Shown here piece after piece: positions 1-8,445 of a DNA stretch of 33,211 nucleotides. Where the stretch lies: the NCBI GenBank assembly GCA_021838945.1, contig JAKCCH010000028.1, positions 1 through 33,211 on the forward strand, in the 5' to 3' direction. This DNA comes from Actinomycetes bacterium. Its GTDB lineage: Bacteria > Actinomycetota > Acidimicrobiia > Acidimicrobiales > Bog-793. The translations under genes and the position numbers were made by a program. The notes under the pieces are model-generated. The model was not told the origin of the DNA. It saw only the letters and a list, made by a program, of their open reading frames with translations, and did not search any database. The number at the start of each line of letters is the position of its first letter. Position 1 is the first letter of the stretch.

Positions 1-217
1 GACAGCACCTAACGCCCGGAACGTAATCCGATCGCTACGAAAAGGGCTCGAGCTCGCTCACGAAGGACCGAAGGGCGGCAAGGATCGGCCCGAAGCCCCT
101 CCCTGCTCTCGGTCCTCCCTCGGTCGGTACCTCGGTCCTGCACATGGGTGAAACGTACCGAGAGGGTGTGTCACTCCAGATGAACAGGGAGAACGGGCCT
201 GCGCGGGCCTACTGGGC

Positions 218-1444
218 TCAGGCCTGCTGCGCCCCGGCCGGCACCTCCATCGCCGGCGTGCGGGCGGGACGCCCGAGGTAGGCGCCCGCCAGCATCGACA
301 CCCATTGGTAAAGGCCGTCCTCCTGCTCCGAGAGCGGCCCCGGGATGGCATGCGGGCTCGACATGCCGCGCTGCACCGACTCGCAGGCGAGCCAGTCCTG
401 GCGGTTCGTGACGTCCCAGAAGTCGACGGCGAACGACGGGTCGAAGTCGGGCCGGGCGACGTCTTCGGGGGCGAAGTGCCATTCGCAGACGATGCGGGTC
501 CGGTCGACGTCGAGCGGCGTCAGGACGTGCGTCATGACGTAGTCGGGATGGAGGCTGATGAGCACGTTCGGGAACAGCCCGATGTAGTCGACGATGCGGC
601 GGCGGCGCTCGTCGAGGCCGCGCAGCGGCGTCCCGCTCGTCCGGCCGTCGAGCGACATCGTCGCGTACTCGTCACGGATGTCCATCCACCCCGCGACCCA
701 GGCGCCGGACCCTGGATGCTGGTGGTTCGCCCCACTCGTCGGCGGGCTGGCCGCACAGAGCTCCGGATGGATCGACGGGCAGTGGTAGCACTCCTGGTAG
801 TTCTCGGCGAGCACCTTCCAGTTCGAGGCGACCTCGTAGTCGTGACGGCCCTTCGTCACGAGCCTCTCCAATTCGTACGGAGCCACGACCTCATCGAGAC
901 CGGCGACGTGATCGGCGAACGGTCCGCCTGTGGCCGAGGCATCCACGAACAACAGACCGTGCCACTCCACGCAGGGGAGCTCGACGAGGCCCAACTCGTC
1001 GGGATCGAAGGTCGCATCGCCACCGAAGCTCGGCGCCCTCCGCAACCGCCCGTCCAACCGGTACGACCACGCGTGATACGGGCAGAGCACGATCTCCCGG
1101 TTGACGGTGTCGGCGCCGCACGGCAGCAGCTCGTGGCCGCGGTGCCGGCAGGCGTTCGCGAACGCGCGCGCGACGCCGTCGAGGCCGCGCATGAGGAAGA
1201 TGCTCCCCCGACCGGCCGCCTCTGCCCGCTGATCGCCTGGATTGCCGACGAGCGAGCTGCGGCCGAGGCACATCCAGCCGCCCTCGAAGAAGTTCGCCTG
1301 CTCCCATTCGAAGACGTCTCGATCGACATAGGCCGATCTCGGGAGCATGCGGCTCTCGCCGAACGGCCGGAGGGACAGCGCGAGCTCCGCTGCGCCGAGC
1401 GGAGCCGGGAGCCTCACAGGTGTACCCGTCGTTTGACTGAGCAT
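218..1444 (-). CDS. Rieske non-heme iron oxygenase, alpha subunit (CntA/GbcA-like)
   Basis: Predicted 408-aa cytoplasmic Rieske oxygenase. The [2Fe-2S] ligands are C99, H101, C121 and H124 (CRH then CPYH). The catalytic domain carries NWK...ENYQECYHCPSIHPEL, giving iron ligands H221 and H226, with D344 (FWDVTNRQD) as the likely third. The residue bridging the Rieske and mononuclear sites, usually Asp, is Glu218 here. From knowledge of the family, Glu at this place marks carnitine monooxygenase CntA and glycine-betaine demethylase GbcA, so oxidative N-demethylation or C-N cleavage of an amine is more likely than arene dihydroxylation; the substrate is unknown. The reading frame stays open upstream to 1660, but the family N-terminus (SLRPFGESRMLPRSAY) fits the ATG at 1444. 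No reductase gene is nearby, so electrons must come from elsewhere. It is divergent from a BMP-type ABC importer. Confidence 0.88.
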   Translation of the reverse strand: MLSQTTGTPVRLPAPLGAAELALSLRPFGESRMLPRSAYVDRDVFEWEQANFFEGGWMCLGRSSLVGNPGDQRAEAAGRGSIFLMRGLDGVARAFANACRHRGHELLPCGADTVNREIVLCPYHAWSYRLDGRLRRAPSFGGDATFDPDELGLVELPCVEWHGLLFVDASATGGPFADHVAGLDEVVAPYELERLVTKGRHDYEVASNWKVLAENYQECYHCPSIHPELCAASPPTSGANHQHPGSGAWVAGWMDIRDEYATMSLDGRTSGTPLRGLDERRRRIVDYIGLFPNVLISLHPDYVMTHVLTPLDVDRTRIVCEWHFAPEDVARPDFDPSFAVDFWDVTNRQDWLACESVQRGMSSPHAIPGPLSEQEDGLYQWVSMLAGAYLGRPARTPAMEVPAGAQQA

Positions 1445-1462
1445 ACAGTCAGGATACACCTG
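1417..1462. promoter_or_regulatory. Nested inverted repeats over the Rieske gene start
   Basis: The inner pair TGACTG (1434-1439) and CAGTCA (1446-1451) has a 6-base spacer containing the ATG of the oxygenase. The outer pair CAGGTGTA (1417-1424) and TACACCTG (1455-1462) is off-centre by 3 bases. TGAC/GTCA half-sites are common in TetR-family operators, so a repressor covering the start is plausible. A translational hairpin is the alternative. No binding protein is identified. Confidence 0.35.
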
Positions 1463-1788
1463 GAGGCGGCGGACGCCCAGGGGACCCGCTGACGAGACGC
1501 CGCCGGGCACGTGATGCGGCTCCACGGTCAGCAGCCGGAGATTCCCGTTGTCGTCAACGACAACGGACCGCAACACTCGGTGCTCCGATCCGGAAGGCGA
1601 CGCGACGCGGAGCTCGCCGGCGCGCGCCGGGCGGCAGAGGGTCAGGAGCGCGCGGGGCACCGGTCGTTCGTGTCGCAGGGAGTTGGCAAAGGGCCGAAGG
1701 ACCCTGGCTTGCCTTCCTCGGTGTATCGGACGATGCGACTAAGAGGCGGCGCCCAGCGCAGCCGCGAGAGAGAAGGAGCGAAGGGCCG
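1445..1788. other. Divergent intergenic region, Rieske / BMP operon
   Basis: 344 bases without a convincing gene. The minus-strand frame continuing the oxygenase upstream stays open to 1660, but I see no recognisable domain in it. The region contains the right arms of the nested repeats at 1417-1462, a 22-base palindrome at 1545-1566, and a good ribosome binding site (AAGGAG, 1773-1778) for the BMP lipoprotein. No clear -35/-10 pair was found. The length and content suggest shared control of the two divergent units. Confidence 0.6.
1545..1566. promoter_or_regulatory. 22-base palindrome, candidate operator
   Basis: CCGTTGTCGT, a CA centre, then ACGACAACGG: ten-base perfect arms with a 2-base spacer, about 100 bases from the oxygenase start and 220 from the BMP gene. 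The size and symmetry fit a dimeric LacI- or GntR-type regulator. No such regulator gene is in the window, so one encoded elsewhere would be needed. Confidence 0.45.
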
Positions 1789-2964
1789 ATGAAGAGACCT
1801 TTGGCCATCACCGTGGCCGGGCTGCTGTCCCTGGCGCTTGTGGCATCAGCGTGCGGCACGACCAGCAAGTCCGGCACCGGTACCACGAAGCCGGGCGGCA
1901 TCTCCCCTGCTGGTGCGGGAAGCCAGTGGACCACGAACCACCCGTTCAAGGTGGCGTGGATCTACGTGGGTGCCAAGAGCGACGCGGGTTGGACCCACCA
2001 GCACGACCTCGGGCGTCAGGCGGTCGCGAGCGCTTTCGGTGGCCGCGTCCAGACCTACTACAAGGAGAACGTGCCTGAAGGCCCGCAGGTCACGACGACG
2101 ATCGATCAGCTGGTCAACCAGGGTGTCAACATGATCTATGCGACGTCCTTCGGCTTCCAGCCGTATGTGGTGGCCGGCGCCAAGAAGTACCCCAACGTCA
2201 TCTTCGAGCAGGCGACGGGCACCGATCTCGGCAAGAACCTCGCCGAGTACGGCGCCGCCGGTGAGGACGCCGACTACCTGGCCGGCATGGCAGCCGGCTA
2301 CGCCACCCAGAACGGCAGGATCGGTTTCGTCGCTCCGTACGCGATCCCCGAGGTGATCCGCGAGATCGACTCCTACACCATGGGCGCCCGTGAGACCCAC
2401 CCAGGGGCAACGGTGCAGGTCGTGTGGACGAACTCGTGGTTCAACCCCGCCGCGGAGCGTCAAGCCGCACAGAGCCTCGTGTCCACAGGCGTGGACGTGC
2501 TCGGTGACGGCGTCGACGACCCGGCCGTCGGCCAGGTCGCAGCAGCTGCGGGCATCAAGTGGACGGGCTACGACTCCGACCAGAACCAGTACGCGCCGAA
2601 CGCGTACCTGACGAACGCCATCTACGACTGGGCTCCCTACTACGTGAGGGACGTCAGGGCTGCGATGGAAGGGACCTGGAGGAGCCACTTCTACTACGGC
2701 AACATCGCCGACGGCTCGATCACGCTCGCCCCGTTCGGCAAGAGCGTCTCCCAGACGGCGAGGACCGCCATCCTGGCCAAGGAGGCACAGTTCAAGAACG
2801 GGACGTTCAACCCCTTCACCGGGCCGGTGATCAAGCAGGACGGCTCGGTCGGGATCCCGGCCGGGAAGACCATCCCGGTGTGGGACGCGCACAACCAGAA
2901 CGCCCTCAGCCGCTACACCCTCAGCTGGTTCGTGAAGGGTGTCATCGGGAGCGCCAAGGGCTGA
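1789..2964 (+). CDS. BMP-family substrate-binding lipoprotein of an ABC importer
   Basis: 391 aa. A short basic N-terminus and hydrophobic stretch end in a lipobox-like ASAC, placing the lipidated Cys at residue 22, followed by a Ser/Thr/Gly-rich linker. The body resembles the BMP/PnrA/Med family (KVAWIYVG, DAGWTHQHDLG, NMIYATSFGFQPYV, LAGMAAGYAT, VDVLGDGVDDP). This family usually binds nucleosides or purines; some members bind other small molecules. It opens a four-gene operon with ATPase and two permeases, the layout known from nucleoside importers such as bmpA-nupABC. AAGGAG lies 10 bases before the ATG. The adjoining oxygenase suggests the ligand may be a methylated nitrogen compound rather than a plain nucleoside; that is inference. 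Confidence 0.9.
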   Translation: MKRPLAITVAGLLSLALVASACGTTSKSGTGTTKPGGISPAGAGSQWTTNHPFKVAWIYVGAKSDAGWTHQHDLGRQAVASAFGGRVQTYYKENVPEGPQVTTTIDQLVNQGVNMIYATSFGFQPYVVAGAKKYPNVIFEQATGTDLGKNLAEYGAAGEDADYLAGMAAGYATQNGRIGFVAPYAIPEVIREIDSYTMGARETHPGATVQVVWTNSWFNPAAERQAAQSLVSTGVDVLGDGVDDPAVGQVAAAAGIKWTGYDSDQNQYAPNAYLTNAIYDWAPYYVRDVRAAMEGTWRSHFYYGNIADGSITLAPFGKSVSQTARTAILAKEAQFKNGTFNPFTGPVIKQDGSVGIPAGKTIPVWDAHNQNALSRYTLSWFVKGVIGSAKG

Positions 2965-2971
2965 CCGTCCG

Positions 2972-4495
2972 ATGACCGACACCGCACCGGCGGCGGCCAG
3001 CCCGGCACTGGCCGCCCGGTCCGTCACGAAGCGATTCCGGGGGGTCGTCGCCAACGACCGGGTCGACTTCGAAGTGGCAGCCGGCGAGGTCCACGCCCTC
3101 CTCGGGGAGAACGGTGCAGGAAAGACGACCCTGTGCAACGTGCTCACGGGGCTGTACCGCCCCGAGGAGGGCTACGTGGAGATCGGGGGCAAGGCGGTGC
3201 GGATGCACTCGCCCCATGACGCTCACGAGGCCGGGATCTTCATGGTCCACCAGCAGTTCCGGCTCGTGCAGAGCCTGAGCGTCGCAGAGAACGTGGTGCT
3301 CGGTTGGACTCGCCACGGTGGCACGTGGTTCGCTCCCCGGCGGGTGGAGCCCGAGGTGGCTGCCCTGGCTGAGCAGTACGGGATGGACGTGGCGCCGCAG
3401 GCAAAGATCTGGCAGCTGTCCGTCGGCGAGCAGCAGCGGGTGGAGATCCTGAAGGCGCTCTACCGCGGGGCCCGCATCCTCATCATGGACGAGCCGACGA
3501 GCGTCCTCACCCCGCAGGAGGTGGACCAGCTCGTGGCAACCCTGCGAGCGATGGCGCGGTCCGGCTCGGCCGTCGTGTTCATCTCGCACAAGCTCCCAGA
3601 GGTCCTCGCCGTCTCTGACCGGATCACGGTGCTCCGCAGCGGGAGGACGGTCGGAACGGTGGACACCGCTGCGACGAGCGCCGAAGCCTTGGCCCACATG
3701 ATGGTCGGCCGCGACGTGGTCTTCGGGGATCACGCGGCGGCTCACCATGCCGGCGGCGAGGTCGTGCTGAAGCTCGAAGGCCTCTGTGCAGAGAACGACA
3801 TGGGCACACCAGCTCTGGTCGACGTCGGCCTGGACGTGCACGCGGGCGAGATCCTCGGGATCGCCGGTGTCGCCGGCAACGGCCAGCGCGAGCTCGCCGA
3901 GGTGATAGCGGGTGAGCGCCCGCGAACCGGCGGAAGCGTCACCATCGCTGGGAAGAGCCAGCAAGGAAGGCCGTGGGAGGCGATCGACACCGGTCTCGGC
4001 TACGTGCCGGAGGATCGCATGGGCGTGGGCGTCGCGCCGGGCCTCAGCATCACCGACAACCTCCGCCTCAAGAATTACAGGCGGGGCGGGACCATCCTGC
4101 GCAACAAGAAGGCCACGGAGGAGGCGGAGGAGCTGATCCGGAGGTTCGACATCGTGGCGAGAGGACCGCGGACGCTCGCCCGCGAGCTGTCGGGAGGAAA
4201 CCTCCAGAAGCTGATCGTGGCGCGGGAGCTGTCGAGCGGCGCCAAGGTGCTCGTTGTCTCCTCGCCGACGCGGGGGCTCGACGTGGGCGCGACCGAGAGC
4301 GTCCGCACGTTGCTCGCGGATTCGGCGCGAAGGGGCGTCGCGGTGGTGCTCATCAGCGAGGACCTCGACGAGATCTTCGAGCTCGCCGACCGCATCGCGG
4401 TCCTCTACCGAGGACGGGTGACAGGCGTGCTGAACCGTGGGGAGGCCGACGTCGACCGCATCGGGCTGATGATGGCCGGGGAGGTGGCGGCGTGA
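2972..4495 (+). CDS. ABC importer ATP-binding protein, two fused nucleotide-binding domains
   Basis: 507 aa, with two ABC domains as in sugar/nucleoside (RbsA/NupA-like) ATPases. Domain 1 has Walker A GENGAGKTT (45-53), signature LSVGEQQRVEI and Walker B ILIMDEPTS. Domain 2 has the degenerate P-loop GVAGNGQRE expected of this family, signature LSGGNLQK, and VVSSPTRGLDVGA in place of a canonical Walker B. The ATG at 2972 is preferred over an upstream in-frame GTG at 2939, because the latter lies inside the BMP gene. The start is 7 bases after the BMP stop, so the two are co-transcribed. It should energise uptake through the two downstream permeases. Confidence 0.92.
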   Translation: MTDTAPAAASPALAARSVTKRFRGVVANDRVDFEVAAGEVHALLGENGAGKTTLCNVLTGLYRPEEGYVEIGGKAVRMHSPHDAHEAGIFMVHQQFRLVQSLSVAENVVLGWTRHGGTWFAPRRVEPEVAALAEQYGMDVAPQAKIWQLSVGEQQRVEILKALYRGARILIMDEPTSVLTPQEVDQLVATLRAMARSGSAVVFISHKLPEVLAVSDRITVLRSGRTVGTVDTAATSAEALAHMMVGRDVVFGDHAAAHHAGGEVVLKLEGLCAENDMGTPALVDVGLDVHAGEILGIAGVAGNGQRELAEVIAGERPRTGGSVTIAGKSQQGRPWEAIDTGLGYVPEDRMGVGVAPGLSITDNLRLKNYRRGGTILRNKKATEEAEELIRRFDIVARGPRTLARELSGGNLQKLIVARELSSGAKVLVVSSPTRGLDVGATESVRTLLADSARRGVAVVLISEDLDEIFELADRIAVLYRGRVTGVLNRGEADVDRIGLMMAGEVAA

Positions 4496-5688
4496 TCCCC
4501 TTCACGATCCGCTTCGAGCCGCGTGAGCGCCTGTCCCGCTGGATCAACATCTGGGTGCCTGTGGCCGCCATCGTGCTCGCGCTCGTGATCGCCGGCGCCG
4601 TCCTCGCAGTCTCGGGTCACAACCCCTTCACCACCTACCAGCAGATCATCCAAGCCGCCTTCACACAGCCTGGTGCCTTCACCCAGACGCTCGTCAGCAC
4701 GACCCCGCTGCTCTTCACGGGCCTCGCCGCGGCCGTCGCCTTCCGGATGCGGATCTGGAACATCGGCGCAGAGGGCCAGCTCTACCTCGGGTCCATCGCG
4801 GCTGCCGGGGTCGGGCTTTACCTGCAGAGCCTTCCCGCGCCGATCGTGGTCCTCGCGATGATGGTCAGCGGGGCCATCGCCGGGTCGTTGTGGGCCGCGA
4901 TCCCAGGCACGCTGCGCGCCTACTTCAACACCAACGAGATCCTCACGTCGCTGTTCCTCAACTACGTCGCCGACTACCTCATGTACTACCTGATCTTCGA
5001 CTCGACGTCGTTCTGGCGAGACCTCACCTCACCAGCAGCCCGGGTCTTCCCACAGGGCAAGACCCTCGCGGCCTCCGGCAACTGGCCGGCGCTGACGATC
5101 TTCACGATCGCGGTACCGCTCGGACTGATCGTCGCGGTCGGCGTCTCGGGACTCCTCTGGGGCATGATCCGGGGGACGCGCTACGGCTTCGAGATGCGCG
5201 TCATGGGGGATGCCCCGCGGGCGGCGAGCCACGCGGGCATGAACATCCGCCGAAAGATCATCTCGATCATGTTCGTGTCGGGCGCCGTGGCCGGCCTCGG
5301 AGGAGCGAGCCAAGTCGGCGACTTCCGCCATGTGCTCGACCCCCGGGGTCTCGAGCAGGCGCAGTTCGGCTACACGGGCATAGTGGTGGCGGCGCTGGCG
5401 CGTTACAACCCCATCTCGGCGATCCTCGCCGCGCTCGGGATCGGGGTGCTCACGAACGCGGGGCTGGCGCTGCAGGGTCCCAATTTCCCGATCGGCCTCA
5501 CCGGAACGATGGAGGGGATCCTCCTGTTCTGCGTGCTCGGTTCGGAGATCTTCGCTCGGTATCACGTTCGGGTGCACCGCACGAGAAAGCCGCTGGCGGC
5601 TCACCGCGCGGGACAGGTACGCCCAGCAGCACCCGCGGCGGCACCCGTGGAGATGGCACTCACCGGTGGAGGGGAGCAGGCCTCATGA
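4492..5688 (+). CDS. ABC importer permease 1 (BPD_transp_2 family)
   Basis: 398-aa polytopic inner-membrane protein with a short cytoplasmic N-terminus and a first helix in WVPVAAIVLALVIAGAVLAV. The family motif FRMRIWNIGAEGQLYLG and the cytoplasmic loop MGDAPRAASHAGMN, which contacts the ATPase, are visible. It starts at a GTG whose last bases overlap the ATPase stop (GTGA), a sign of translational coupling; the frame is open much further upstream only because it shadows the ATPase gene. The hydrophilic C-terminus is rich in Ala and Pro. It should form the translocation pore with the next gene. Confidence 0.92.
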   Translation: MIPFTIRFEPRERLSRWINIWVPVAAIVLALVIAGAVLAVSGHNPFTTYQQIIQAAFTQPGAFTQTLVSTTPLLFTGLAAAVAFRMRIWNIGAEGQLYLGSIAAAGVGLYLQSLPAPIVVLAMMVSGAIAGSLWAAIPGTLRAYFNTNEILTSLFLNYVADYLMYYLIFDSTSFWRDLTSPAARVFPQGKTLAASGNWPALTIFTIAVPLGLIVAVGVSGLLWGMIRGTRYGFEMRVMGDAPRAASHAGMNIRRKIISIMFVSGAVAGLGGASQVGDFRHVLDPRGLEQAQFGYTGIVVAALARYNPISAILAALGIGVLTNAGLALQGPNFPIGLTGTMEGILLFCVLGSEIFARYHVRVHRTRKPLAAHRAGQVRPAAPAAAPVEMALTGGGEQAS

Positions 5689-6656
5689 GCGGGATCAACG
5701 CAAACATCGGGATCTCCATCGTCGTCTCGGCGATCCTGTACGGCACCCCCCTCCTGTTCGCCGGCCTCGGCGAGCTGTTCGCCGAGCGCTCCGGGATCCT
5801 CAACCTCGGGGTGGAGGGCATGATGCTCATGGGTGCGGTCTGCGCGTTCTGGACGTCCCAGAAGATGGACGGCCCGTCCTGGCTGGTGCTCATCGTGGCG
5901 GTGCTCGTGGGCGCACTGGCAGGTGCCGTCATGTCGCTCATCCACGCCTTCCTGTCGATCACCCTGCGGGCCAACCAGATCGTCTCGGGCCTGACGCTCA
6001 CCATCTTCGCCGGGATCATCGGCCTGTCCTCGTATCTCGGAGTCGTCGGCAACCTCGGCGCACAGGCCGGACGCCACCAGTTCTCCGACATCAACGTCTT
6101 CGGCCTGAAGGACGCACCCGTCGTCGGGCCGATCCTCTTCCACGAGAGCCCGCTCGTCTACCTGTCGTGGCTCTTCGTGATCCTGTCGCTCCTCTACCTG
6201 TACCGGACGCGGCCCGGACTGCACCTGCGCGCAGTCGGTGAGTCCCCCCAGGCAGCCGACGCGATGGGCGTCAACGTCATCCGCTACCGGTACCTGCACA
6301 CCCTCCTCGGTGGGGCGCTCGCCGGTGTGGGCGGTGCGATGTTCACGCTGCAGATCGCCACGAACTGGATCAACGGGCTCACGGCCGGGGCGGGCTGGAT
6401 TGCCATCGCGCTCGTCATCTTCGCCTTCTGGCGACCCGACCTGCTGCTGGTCGGCGCCTACCTCTTCGGCGCCTTCCTCGGGCTCGGTTATGACTTGCAG
6501 GCGCGAGGCATCACCTCGATACCGACGGAGTTCTGGTCTGCGCTCCCGTTTCTCATGACGATCGTCGCCCTGGTAGCGGCGTCAACAGGATCGGTGCGAC
6601 GACGGCTCGGGGCTCCGGCCGCTCTCGGATTGCCCTACGCGCGGGAAGAGGGCTGA
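5685..6656 (+). CDS. ABC importer permease 2 (BPD_transp_2 family)
   Basis: 323-aa polytopic membrane protein. It has the family motif ERSGILNLGVEGMMLMGA near residue 30, a coupling-loop motif GESPQAADAMGVN, and several hydrophobic helices. The ATG overlaps the stop of permease 1 (ATGA). It is the last gene of the importer operon. In known nucleoside importers the next genes are often cytidine deaminase or a phosphorylase; none follows here. Confidence 0.92.
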   Translation: MSGINANIGISIVVSAILYGTPLLFAGLGELFAERSGILNLGVEGMMLMGAVCAFWTSQKMDGPSWLVLIVAVLVGALAGAVMSLIHAFLSITLRANQIVSGLTLTIFAGIIGLSSYLGVVGNLGAQAGRHQFSDINVFGLKDAPVVGPILFHESPLVYLSWLFVILSLLYLYRTRPGLHLRAVGESPQAADAMGVNVIRYRYLHTLLGGALAGVGGAMFTLQIATNWINGLTAGAGWIAIALVIFAFWRPDLLLVGAYLFGAFLGLGYDLQARGITSIPTEFWSALPFLMTIVALVAASTGSVRRRLGAPAALGLPYAREEG

Positions 6657-6725
6657 ACACCGGCAGTGGTCGCAGCCGCGTCGTAGCGGAGCGGGCCGGA
6701 GCGCGGCCGAGCGCGGGCGGAGCGC

Positions 6726-8240
6726 TCAGCCGGTCTCTTCGAGACCGGCCTCTGCCGGAGCAGCGACCGCCACTTCGGCATCGCCGGGCGCGCCCTCGAG
6801 GCTGGCGGCGGCCGACGAAGGCGCGCCACCCGAGCTGCGCCGGCGCCGCGGCGGGCGGGCGACGGCGAGCAGCTCGTCGAGTCCCTCTTCGATCATGCGC
6901 GGCAGCTCGGCGATGCGTGGCACCGTCTCCCGGCAGGCGTTCAGGCCGAAGTACACCATCCCGCAGTAGCTCATGACCGTCATGTTGAGCCCGACGCCCT
7001 CGGCGACCGGGCCCAAGGGGTAGAAGCCCACGAGCCGGCCACCGGCGAGGAACAACGGGAACGGCGGCCCTGGGACGTTCGAGATGGTGACGTTGAAGAC
7101 GGGACGCACGCGGTCGAAGACGCGCATCGAGGACAAGAGCCGAGACGCTCGCCCGACTAGCGCCGGGAACGTGAACTCGGTCCAGTCCGTGAGCGTCGCT
7201 GCGCCGATCAGCTGCTCCTGCTCCTTGGCCGAGCGCATCCCCTCGGATATCGCCTTGAGCCGGTCGACGGGATCCTCGATCTCGGTCGCGAGCGAAGCGA
7301 GCATGGCCGAGACGCGGTTGCCGTGCAGGCCCTTGTCGGCGTCGGTACGCACCGACATGGGCACCATCGCGACGAGCGGCTCGTCCGGCAGATCGCCGAC
7401 CTCGATCAGGTACCGCCGCAGGGCAGAGGCGCAGGCGGCCAGCACGACGTCGTTGACCGTGCAGCCGAAGTGGTTCTTGATCGCCTTGAAGTCGTCGAGC
7501 GGGCGCTCGGCGAATGCGACGCGGCGGTGAGGGGTGATCGCCTGGTTGAGCGTCGTCTTAGGCGCCGCGAAGGGTGCCGGCGGCGGCTCGATGCCGGAAG
7601 TCCGGTTCCGCTCCGTCACGTGCAGGGCGGACTCGACGACGCGCCGTGCGGTCTTCACCGCCTTCATCGGGTGGCCGACGAGCGAGGCCATCGCGAACGC
7701 CATCAGCTCGACGTCCGACGGGATCGGCTCCGGCCTCCATGGGTCCGCGATCAGCCGCTCGGGCGGGCGCGCCTCGAGGTCGAGCCACGTGGCGGCGATC
7801 TCGGCACCCGAGACGCCGTCGATGGCGGCGTGGTGCATCTTCGTGACCGTGGCGACCCGGCCGCCCTCGAGCCCTTCGACGATGTACATCTCCCAGAGCG
7901 GGCGCTCGCGGTCGAGCGGCAGTCCGACGACCTGTGCCACGAAGTCCTCGAGCTCCTTCGTCCCGCCCGGTGCGGGAAGAGCAGCCCGGCGAACGTGGTA
8001 GTCGAGGTCGAAGTCCGGATCCTCGACCCAGAGCGGGTGCGACAGCTTGAAGGGCACCTCGACCAAGCGCCTCCGAAACGGAGCCGCCAGCGGCAACCGC
8101 TCCGCCACCATCGCACGGATGTTCTCGAAGGAGGTGTCCTGGTCGCCCGGCTCCATCACGTACACCCCCGTGACGTGCATGTGGGAGCTCGGAGTCTCGA
8201 GATAGAAGAACATCGCATCGAGGCCGCTGAGTCGCTGCAT
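6726..8240 (-). CDS. Wax ester synthase / diacylglycerol acyltransferase (WS/DGAT)
   Basis: 504 aa. The N-terminus (MQRLSGLDAMFFYLET) and the active-site motif HHAAIDG at 136-142 identify the bacterial WS/DGAT family, which transfers acyl groups from acyl-CoA to diacylglycerol or fatty alcohol to make storage lipids. The second His is the catalytic base. The C-terminal family block is also visible (NVTISNVPGPPFPLFLAGGRLVGFYPLGP). The last 45 or so residues are an Arg-rich then Ala/Glu-rich tail beyond the usual end. AGGAGGG sits 7 bases before the ATG. It stands alone, convergent with the importer operon. Whether it makes triacylglycerol or wax cannot be told from sequence. Confidence 0.92.
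   Translation of the reverse strand: MQRLSGLDAMFFYLETPSSHMHVTGVYVMEPGDQDTSFENIRAMVAERLPLAAPFRRRLVEVPFKLSHPLWVEDPDFDLDYHVRRAALPAPGGTKELEDFVAQVVGLPLDRERPLWEMYIVEGLEGGRVATVTKMHHAAIDGVSGAEIAATWLDLEARPPERLIADPWRPEPIPSDVELMAFAMASLVGHPMKAVKTARRVVESALHVTERNRTSGIEPPPAPFAAPKTTLNQAITPHRRVAFAERPLDDFKAIKNHFGCTVNDVVLAACASALRRYLIEVGDLPDEPLVAMVPMSVRTDADKGLHGNRVSAMLASLATEIEDPVDRLKAISEGMRSAKEQEQLIGAATLTDWTEFTFPALVGRASRLLSSMRVFDRVRPVFNVTISNVPGPPFPLFLAGGRLVGFYPLGPVAEGVGLNMTVMSYCGMVYFGLNACRETVPRIAELPRMIEEGLDELLAVARPPRRRRSSGGAPSSAAASLEGAPGDAEVAVAAPAEAGLEETG
6729..6749. terminator. Short hairpin near the convergent operon ends
   Basis: GCCGGTCTC, loop TTC, GAGACCGGC: a 9-bp perfect stem 72 bases beyond the permease stop. 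It overlaps the last codons of the opposing acyltransferase gene. There is no T tract on either strand, so termination is only a possibility; the repeat could simply reflect the coding sequence GLEETG. Confidence 0.25.
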
Positions 8241-8408
8241 CTGGATCCCTCCTCACGCTGGCCGTTGGCTGCGCTCCCGGGCTGGCGTGCCGGAACCTCG
8301 CACGCGCCCGGAGTGCCGCCGCGCGTCGTAGCTGATGAAGGTTAGCGAGGCGTCCGCCCACCGGTACAGCGGAAGACCGAGAGTTCAAGAGGCTGCAACG
8401 TGGCTCAT

Positions 8409-8431
8409 CGACGTCAGGAGGAGTGACGTCG
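8409..8431. promoter_or_regulatory. Inverted repeat between dut and the WS/DGAT gene
   Basis: CGACGTCA, spacer GGAGGAG, TGACGTCG: 8-bp perfect arms. It lies 15 bases beyond the dut stop and about 170 bases before the WS/DGAT start, both on the minus strand. It could end dut transcription or bind a regulator of the acyltransferase. No T tract follows. Confidence 0.3.
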
Positions 8432-8445
8432 CGCCTGCCGATCCG

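Noticed and set aside
124-161. TCGGTAC/GTACCGA repeat as terminator of the Rieske gene
   Set aside because: Seven-base arms with a 24-base loop and no T tract are too weak to support.
305-1492. Long plus-strand open frame opposite the Rieske gene
   Set aside because: Composition rich in Arg, Val and Glu with no domain; antisense shadow of a well-supported oxygenase, common in GC-rich DNA.
1709-1737. TTGCCT...ATGCGA as a promoter of the BMP operon
   Set aside because: The -10 part does not fit TANNNT and the match is no better than background in this GC-rich gap.
3973-5688. 571-codon frame suggesting an ATPase-permease fusion
   Set aside because: The first 173 codons shadow the ATPase gene; the permease starts at GTG 4492 with a typical GTGA overlap.
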